Origin: Halogeometricum limi
GTDB lineage: Archaea; Halobacteriota; Halobacteria; Halobacteriales; Haloferacaceae
Assembly: GCF_900115785.1 (NCBI RefSeq)
Contig: NZ_FOYS01000001.1
Coordinates: 811,582 to 875,581 of the forward strand
DNA: 64,000 nt
Direction: 5' to 3'
The notes beneath the pieces are model-generated. The model saw only the letters and a program-made list of their open reading frames with translations, was not told where the DNA came from and did not search any database. Every line of letters begins with the position of its first letter. The stretch's first letter is position 1. The position numbers and the translations under genes are program-made. Shown here one piece after another: positions 59,685-64,000 of the stretch.

Positions 59685-61032
59685 GGGTTTGTTCGACCGA
59701 CTACGCGGGCAAGACCACCCGCGTGTCGCTTTCATCGGTATCGACGGCGTCCCCTTTAGTCTCCTCTCCGAGAACCCCGACGAGTTCCCCAACATGGCCG
59801 CACTGGCCGACGAGGGGAGCGCCGGGGCCATAGAGAGCATCGTCCCGCCGGAGTCCTCCGCGTGTTGGCCCTCGCTCACGACGGGTGTCAACCCGGGTGA
59901 GACGGGCGTCTACGGCTTCCAGGACCGCGAGAACGGTTCGTACGACACGTACGTCCCCATGGGACGCGACGTGCAGGCGACGCGTCTCTGGGACCGCGTG
60001 ACGGACGCCGGCCGCAAGGCCACCGTGATGAACGTCCCCGTGACGTTCCCACCGCAGCGTAACGTCCAGCGCATGGTGTCCGGGTTCCTCTCGCCCAGCG
60101 TCGATAAGGCGGCGTATCCCGACGACTTCCGCGACTCTCTGGAAGAGATGGGCTACATCATCGACACGAACGCGAAACTCGGTCACAAAGACGACAAGAC
60201 GGAGTTCGCAGAGAACGCGCACAAGACCATCGACAAGCGCTTCGAGGCGTTCAGTCACTACCTGCAACAGGACGACTGGGACCTGTTCTTCGGCGTCTTC
60301 ATGACGACGGACCGAGTCAACCACTTCCTGTTCAAAGACTACGAGGACGAGACGTCGGACAAAGAGAAGTTCATGGAGTTCTACCGCAAGGTGGACGACT
60401 ATCTCGGCCAGATTCGCGAGATGGTGCCCGACGACGTGACGCTCGTCGTCGCCTCCGACCACGGCTTCACGTCGCTGAACTACGAGGTCCACTGCAACGC
60501 ACTCCTCGAAGAGGAGGGGTGGCTCTCCTACGAGGACGACGACCACGAGCAACTCGGCGACATCGCCGACGAGGCGATGGCGTACTCGCTCATCCCCGGT
60601 CGCTTCTACATCAACCTCGAAGGCCGCGAGCCACGCGGGTCGGTCCCCGAGTCCGAGTACGAGGCGCGCCGCGACGAACTCAAAGAGATGCTCGAGAACC
60701 TCGAAGGTCCCGACGGCCGCAAGGTCGCAGAGCGCGTCGTCGAGAAGGAAGAGGCGTTCCGCGGCGACCACGACGACATCGCACCCGACCTCGTCGTCGT
60801 CCCGAACCACGGCTTCGACCTGAAGTCCGGGTTCAAAGGTGACAAAGACGTCTTCGGTCACGGACCGCGCAACGGGATGCACAGCTTCGACAACGCGTCG
60901 CTCTACGTCGACGACCCGGACGCGAGCATCGAGGACGCCGACCTCTACGACATCGCCCCGACCATCCTCGACCTGATGGAAGTCGACTACAACCGGACCG
61001 ACTTCGACGGCGCGAGCCTCATCACGCAGTAA
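59683..61032 (+). CDS. Alkaline phosphatase superfamily (type I phosphodiesterase/nucleotide pyrophosphatase-like) protein
   Basis: A 449-residue cytoplasmic enzyme. Metal-site segments are VAFIGIDGVPFSLL (Asp), ESSACWPSLTTGVNPGETGVYGF (nucleophile region), TTDRVNHFLF and VVASDHGFTSLNYEVHCN (Asp-His). VFGHGPRNGMHSFDNASLYV completes the set. Similar archaeal proteins are annotated as phosphodiesterases or sugar-phosphate mutase-like enzymes; the substrate is unknown. It has a strong GGAG ribosome-binding site 5 bp before the ATG, inside a hairpin. Confidence 0.88.
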   Translation: MGLFDRLRGQDHPRVAFIGIDGVPFSLLSENPDEFPNMAALADEGSAGAIESIVPPESSACWPSLTTGVNPGETGVYGFQDRENGSYDTYVPMGRDVQATRLWDRVTDAGRKATVMNVPVTFPPQRNVQRMVSGFLSPSVDKAAYPDDFRDSLEEMGYIIDTNAKLGHKDDKTEFAENAHKTIDKRFEAFSHYLQQDDWDLFFGVFMTTDRVNHFLFKDYEDETSDKEKFMEFYRKVDDYLGQIREMVPDDVTLVVASDHGFTSLNYEVHCNALLEEEGWLSYEDDDHEQLGDIADEAMAYSLIPGRFYINLEGREPRGSVPESEYEARRDELKEMLENLEGPDGRKVAERVVEKEEAFRGDHDDIAPDLVVVPNHGFDLKSGFKGDKDVFGHGPRNGMHSFDNASLYVDDPDASIEDADLYDIAPTILDLMEVDYNRTDFDGASLITQ

Positions 61033-61171
61033 GGGCGCGAAACCACGATTTTCGCGTTATCTTTCGCTCCGAGCGACGGCGCTCGTCCGTTCGCATCGGT
61101 CCGCACCGAGCGGTCGCTCTCCGCGTTCGGAACGGCGGGACCGATAGAACCGATGTCGAGTCGGGTGTGAC

Positions 61172-62257
61172 TCAGATGAGGTCGTCGAGTTCGTCGTTAC
61201 TCCACGCGTCCGCCGGGTCTTCGCGTTCCTCGGCCTCTTTGGCCTCTTTGACCGCGTCCTTCGCGCGTTGCATGAACGCTTCGAGGCGGTCGGAGCGTTC
61301 GACGCCGCCGAGGAGGATGAGCGAGGCGATGCGCCCCGACCGAAGCGGGAAGTCGCCGCCGCGGACCTGGAGACTGCCCGTCTCCTCTTCGACCCAGCGA
61401 CGGGCGCGTTCGACGCCTTTCCGCGGAATCGTGTCTGGTTCGCCAGCGATGACGAGGAGCGCGGAGTCGGCCTTCGACGCCTCGGGCAGACTCGTCCCGG
61501 TGAGGAGGGCGCGGCGCGTCGTACTCATCACGGTGTTGATGTTTCCCTCCGCGTCTTCGGCGGACTCCGCGGCCGCGTAGCCGAGCGCGGCGATACCGCC
61601 CGACCGGAGCGTGTTGATGACCTCCGAGGAGTCGACGACGCTCTCGGCGACGCCCTCGACGGCCTCGCCGGAGGCGAACAGCAACCCGACGCGCTGGGCG
61701 ATAGCGCGGTTGATAGCGTCGAACCCCTGTTCGAGGCTCTCGCCGGAACTCCGGAAGGCGTCGTTGTCGACGAGGAGGAGCGAGTCCGCCTCGCGGGCGA
61801 CGGTCTTCAGCGACCGGCCGGCGTTCACCTGGTACATCGCACCCTCGTTCCGGCCCGGAAGGATACCGAGGGCGTAGACGGGCACGTCGTAGATGCGTTT
61901 GAGTTCCTTCACGAGGACGGGTGCGCCACCGCTTCCGGTGCCGCCGCCGAGTCCGGCGACGACGAAGATGGCCTCCGCCTCGGCGCTGACGCTGTCGTCG
62001 AGTGCGGAGAGCACCTCCGTCTTGTCCGACTGCATCACGTCCGCGCCGAGTTCGTTGTCGCCGCCGACGCCGTGGCCTTTCACCCGGTCTTGGCCGACGA
62101 GAACGGTCTCGAACGGAATCTCTTGGAGGTCCGCTTTCGCAGAGTTGACCGCGACGGCATCCAGAACCGCGCCGAACTCCATTCTGTCGTCGAAGTCGAC
62201 CAGTTCGCGAGTGAGTTTCCCACCCGCTTGACCCACACCTATCAGGACGGTCTTCAT
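61172..62257 (-). CDS. cetZ: Tubulin-like protein CetZ
   Basis: A 361-residue CetZ-type GTPase, the haloarchaeal tubulin/FtsZ relative involved in cell shape and motility. The nucleotide loop is VLIGVGQAGGKLTREL. The tubulin signature reads [40 protein letters not shown] is the T7-side region, which differs from FtsZ's NLDF. The C-terminus is SNDELDDLI. Gene order suggests CetZ2 of Haloferax as the closest named protein (memory, not searched). The ATG at 62257 begins the first strand. Confidence 0.93.
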   Translation of the reverse strand: MKTVLIGVGQAGGKLTRELVDFDDRMEFGAVLDAVAVNSAKADLQEIPFETVLVGQDRVKGHGVGGDNELGADVMQSDKTEVLSALDDSVSAEAEAIFVVAGLGGGTGSGGAPVLVKELKRIYDVPVYALGILPGRNEGAMYQVNAGRSLKTVAREADSLLLVDNDAFRSSGESLEQGFDAINRAIAQRVGLLFASGEAVEGVAESVVDSSEVINTLRSGGIAALGYAAAESAEDAEGNINTVMSTTRRALLTGTSLPEASKADSALLVIAGEPDTIPRKGVERARRWVEEETGSLQVRGGDFPLRSGRIASLILLGGVERSDRLEAFMQRAKDAVKEAKEAEEREDPADAWSNDELDDLI

Positions 62258-62300
62258 ATCCGAATGCTCGGGAGTACCTACCTTCAACTTTCCCCACCGG

Positions 62301-62310
62301 AGCTTTATCA
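62301..62310 (+). promoter_or_regulatory. TATA-like element upstream of the coiled-coil protein gene
   Basis: AGCTTTATCA lies 24-33 bp before the ATG at 62334, consistent with a leaderless transcript of the pilus-type gene run. Confidence 0.4.
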
Positions 62311-62333
62311 GTGATGACGGGACCAGACGCCCC

Positions 62334-62840
62334 ATGCCCGCCGATACGACAGACTTCGCGACGCTCGCTGCCCGTTTGGACGCGGTCGAACGAACGCTGA
62401 CCGACGAGGCGCGCGCGGACGTGCAGTCGAACGCGGACGTGCAGTCGAACGCCGACTCGGAGACGGCGACGCCGCCGTCGGCACAGACGGACCCCGAACT
62501 CGAACGACGAGTGGAGTCGCTCGAACGGCGCGTCGGCGAACTCGAAGGCGAACTCGACGCCGTTCGGGGCCTCATCGGCGGCGTCGAGGCCGTGAACGAC
62601 TCCGTCGAGCGTCGCGCGAATCTCGCGCTCGCGGCCGTCGAACGACTGGCGACCGAGTCCGAAGGCCGTCTCGACGACGACGCGGACGGACTCGTCGTCG
62701 AGCGACTGCCAGCGGAGGTCGAAGCGGTCCTCGACGGCGACGGAGAGCGGGCGGAGTCCGCGGCGATGGACGCCTCGGAAGGCGACGCCGACACCGGGAC
62801 GGACGACTCGCTCGCCGCGAGACTCCGCGAGGCGTTCTGA
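62334..62840 (+). CDS. Coiled-coil protein (DUF7310-like)
   Basis: A 168-residue cytoplasmic protein. Residues ~55-110 form a coiled coil (ERRVESLERRVGELEGELDAVRGLIGGVEAVNDSVERRANLALAAVERLA). The rest is acidic. An 18-bp tandem duplication (62415-62450) encodes ADVQSN twice. It fits a haloarchaeal family (DUF7310) found at the head of pilus/secretion gene clusters, as I recall. The function is unknown. Confidence 0.75.
   Translation: MPADTTDFATLAARLDAVERTLTDEARADVQSNADVQSNADSETATPPSAQTDPELERRVESLERRVGELEGELDAVRGLIGGVEAVNDSVERRANLALAAVERLATESEGRLDDDADGLVVERLPAEVEAVLDGDGERAESAAMDASEGDADTGTDDSLAARLREAF
62415..62450 (+). repeat. 18-bp perfect tandem duplication inside a coding region
   Basis: Two exact copies of GCGGACGTGCAGTCGAAC (62415-62432 and 62433-62450) give the in-frame peptide repeat ADVQSN-ADVQSN. 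It probably arose by replication slippage. Confidence 0.9.
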
Positions 62841-62841
62841 G

Positions 62842-63318
62842 GTGATTCGCGTCGTCCTCGCGGCCGTTCTCACCACCGCGGTTCTCGGCGCGTCGCTCCC
62901 GGCGGTCGAAGACGCTCGCGCCGACCGAGCGTCGACGGCGGTGGACGCCGACGTGGAGCGTCTCTCCGCGGCCGGGTCGTCGCTCGCGCACGGTTCGGAC
63001 CCGACGCGCGACCCGGCGACGGCCCCGACCCGAACGGAGACGGTCACGCTCCCGCCGCCGACGTGGAGCAGCGCCGAACTCGCGTACGTCGCCGTCGGCG
63101 GGTCGCCGAACGGCCCCGGCAACCGGTCGGTGGTGACCTACGCCGTCGACGACGGCCCGGAGACGTCGCGTCGCCTCTCGCTTCCGCTCCCGATTTCGAC
63201 CCCCGACGGACCCGTCGTCCTCCGCGGCCGCGGCGACCGCACCGTCTCGCTGTCGCTTCTGACGAGCGTCGACGGCCCCGTCCTCGTCGTCGGCCGGGGG
63301 AACGCCGACGGACGCTGA
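62842..63318 (+). CDS. Exported or membrane-anchored protein (DUF7311-like)
   Basis: A 158-residue protein. The N-terminus MIRVVLAAVLTTAVLGASLPAVEDARADRAS is a hydrophobic segment like an anchor or signal. The rest is beta-rich (TETVTLPPPTWSSAELAYVAVGG...TVSLSLLTSVDGPVLVVG). It starts at GTG 1 bp after the stop of the previous gene, so they are cotranscribed. It probably belongs to a type IV pilus-like cluster (inference from neighbours). Confidence 0.7.
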   Translation: MIRVVLAAVLTTAVLGASLPAVEDARADRASTAVDADVERLSAAGSSLAHGSDPTRDPATAPTRTETVTLPPPTWSSAELAYVAVGGSPNGPGNRSVVTYAVDDGPETSRRLSLPLPISTPDGPVVLRGRGDRTVSLSLLTSVDGPVLVVGRGNADGR

Positions 63319-63319
63319 G

Positions 63320-63331
63320 GTTTATATACTG
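63320..63331 (+). promoter_or_regulatory. TATA-like element upstream of the last gene
   Basis: GTTTATATACTG lies 20-31 bp before the ATG at 63351, directly after the preceding stop. It could give the probable ATPase gene its own promoter. Confidence 0.4.
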
Positions 63332-63350
63332 GTACGCGGCCAGCGACCCC

Positions 63351-64000
63351 ATGCCCCTCGACTTCGCGGCCGGTCTCGTCGCCGCCGCCAGCGCGGTGTG
63401 TTCGCCCGGCGAGGACGACTCCGACGACGACTCCGACGACGACTGCCGGTGCGACCACGCCTTCGAGACGCCGACCGGACGAGCGACGGACCGCACGGAA
63501 CTCGTCGTCGACGCCACCGACTGCCGGGGTGAGGGTGACCTCGCGCGAACGCCCGCGTGCCGGGCGGCCGTCGTCGACGCACTCGCCGACAGCGATGCCG
63601 ACGCGGTTCGGGTCCGCGCCGACGGCCTCGAACGGTCGTACGACGACGACGCGGCGGGACTGCTCCTCGCGGCCGGCCGGTTCGTCGAACGCGTCCGGTT
63701 CCACGACGAATCGCTCGCCGCGCGCGCCCGACGCGACCCCGTCGACGCCGCGGCGCGCGCGACGGGGCGTGCCGGTCCCGTCTCGACCATCGCCGCCGAG
63801 ACTGGACTCGCCGCGGGCGTCGAACGCGCCGACGGCTACGAGGAACTGCTGTGGAGTTCGGTCGGCCCGTCCGTCGCCCGTTCGCGAGTCGTTCGCCGCC
63901 CGCCCGCGGGAGCGACGCTCCTCGACCGGCGCGAACTCGCCACCGGCGCGACGGTGCGTCTGTATCGGACCGCGACCGGCACGCGCTACCACCTCACGCC
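63351..64000 (+). CDS. N-terminal part of probable type IV pilus/secretion ATPase (cut by window edge)
   Basis: The first 216 residues of a longer protein. It begins PLDFAAGLVAAASAVCSPGED, then a DDSDDDSDDD tract and Cys residues (CRCDHAFETP...DCRGEGDLARTPACRAAVV), possibly a metal site. Helices typical of a pilus ATPase N-terminal domain follow (AAGLLLAAGRFVERVRFHDESLAARARRDP). The Walker motifs would lie beyond the window. The assignment to a PilB/GspE-like ATPase comes from the preceding gene pair and is not proven. Confidence 0.55.
   Translation, partial: MPLDFAAGLVAAASAVCSPGEDDSDDDSDDDCRCDHAFETPTGRATDRTELVVDATDCRGEGDLARTPACRAAVVDALADSDADAVRVRADGLERSYDDDAAGLLLAAGRFVERVRFHDESLAARARRDPVDAAARATGRAGPVSTIAAETGLAAGVERADGYEELLWSSVGPSVARSRVVRRPPAGATLLDRRELATGATVRLYRTATGTRYHLT

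Noticed and set aside
1..64000. Insertion sequence or plasmid-like region
   Set aside because: No transposase, terminal repeat, toxin-antitoxin pair or replication gene was seen; the gene content is chromosomal throughout.

Overview
The window is chromosomal DNA of a halophilic archaeon. It is GC-rich with AT-rich promoter islands. Its proteins are strongly acidic (Asp/Glu-rich, few Lys). Its gene set is archaeal: TFB, Spt5, aIF2-alpha, Nop10, L44e, S27e, GatB, D-aminoacyl-tRNA deacylase, NreA, FtsZ1 and CetZ. Many starts are GTG, and many promoters look leaderless, with a TATA-like element about 25-30 bp before the start codon. From memory, the order around ftsZ1-secE-spt5, rhomboid, pyrophosphatase and cetZ resembles Haloferax and its relatives (Haloferacaceae). 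No alignment was run, so the family assignment is an inference. The window looks like core chromosome: no IS element, integrase or CRISPR array was seen.

Layout. 1-8 kb: 5' part of topA, a large secreted sugar dehydrogenase, a MATE exporter, gatB and an esterase. 8-13 kb: a coiled-coil protein, then smc-scpA overlapping by 8 bp. 13-17 kb: an iron-type ABC binding protein behind a DtxR-like operator, then mtnP, an AEC transporter and a purine-type phosphoribosyltransferase. 17-21 kb: a small zinc protein, PhzF, a DUF7344-like regulator, and a compact translation operon (L44e, S27e, aIF2-alpha, Nop10, PAC2-like chaperone) with an inverted repeat in its leader. 21-27.5 kb: a second sugar dehydrogenase, then a surface-glycan-type cluster (DUF2298 membrane protein divergent from GT2-GtrA). 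27.5-28 kb: initiator tRNA-Met followed by an unusual array of repeated tRNA 3' ends and long inverted repeats. 28-33.6 kb: Rieske protein, pabB-pabA-pabC, an HhH protein and aroE (chorismate/folate-related). 33.7-39.5 kb: two Ca/Na exchangers, dtdA, ftsZ1, secE-spt5. 39.5-48 kb: mixed single genes (PHP protein, DUF457 membrane protein, CinA, aminotransferase, ArsA/Get3 ATPase, SDR, endonuclease V, AN1-rhomboid, pyrophosphatase). 48.5-56.7 kb: PadR regulator, rnhA operon, a TFB without zinc-ribbon cysteines, NreA, a regulator cluster and small conserved proteins. 56.7-59.4 kb: DUF5788-polX-Mut7C operon with overlapping stops and starts. 59.6-62.3 kb: an AlkP-superfamily enzyme and cetZ. 62.3 kb to the end: a coiled-coil protein, a secreted protein and the start of a probable pilus/secretion ATPase.

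Several genes are linked by role. PabA/B/C and AroE cover chorismate formation and use. MtnP, the AEC carrier and the phosphoribosyltransferase suggest purine salvage. SMC/ScpA, FtsZ1 and CetZ cover chromosome organisation, division and shape. Endonuclease V, RNase HI, PolX and NreA handle nucleic acid repair. The most unusual element is the repeat array after the initiator tRNA; next are the TFB lacking a zinc ribbon and several inverted repeats placed over promoters or start codons.
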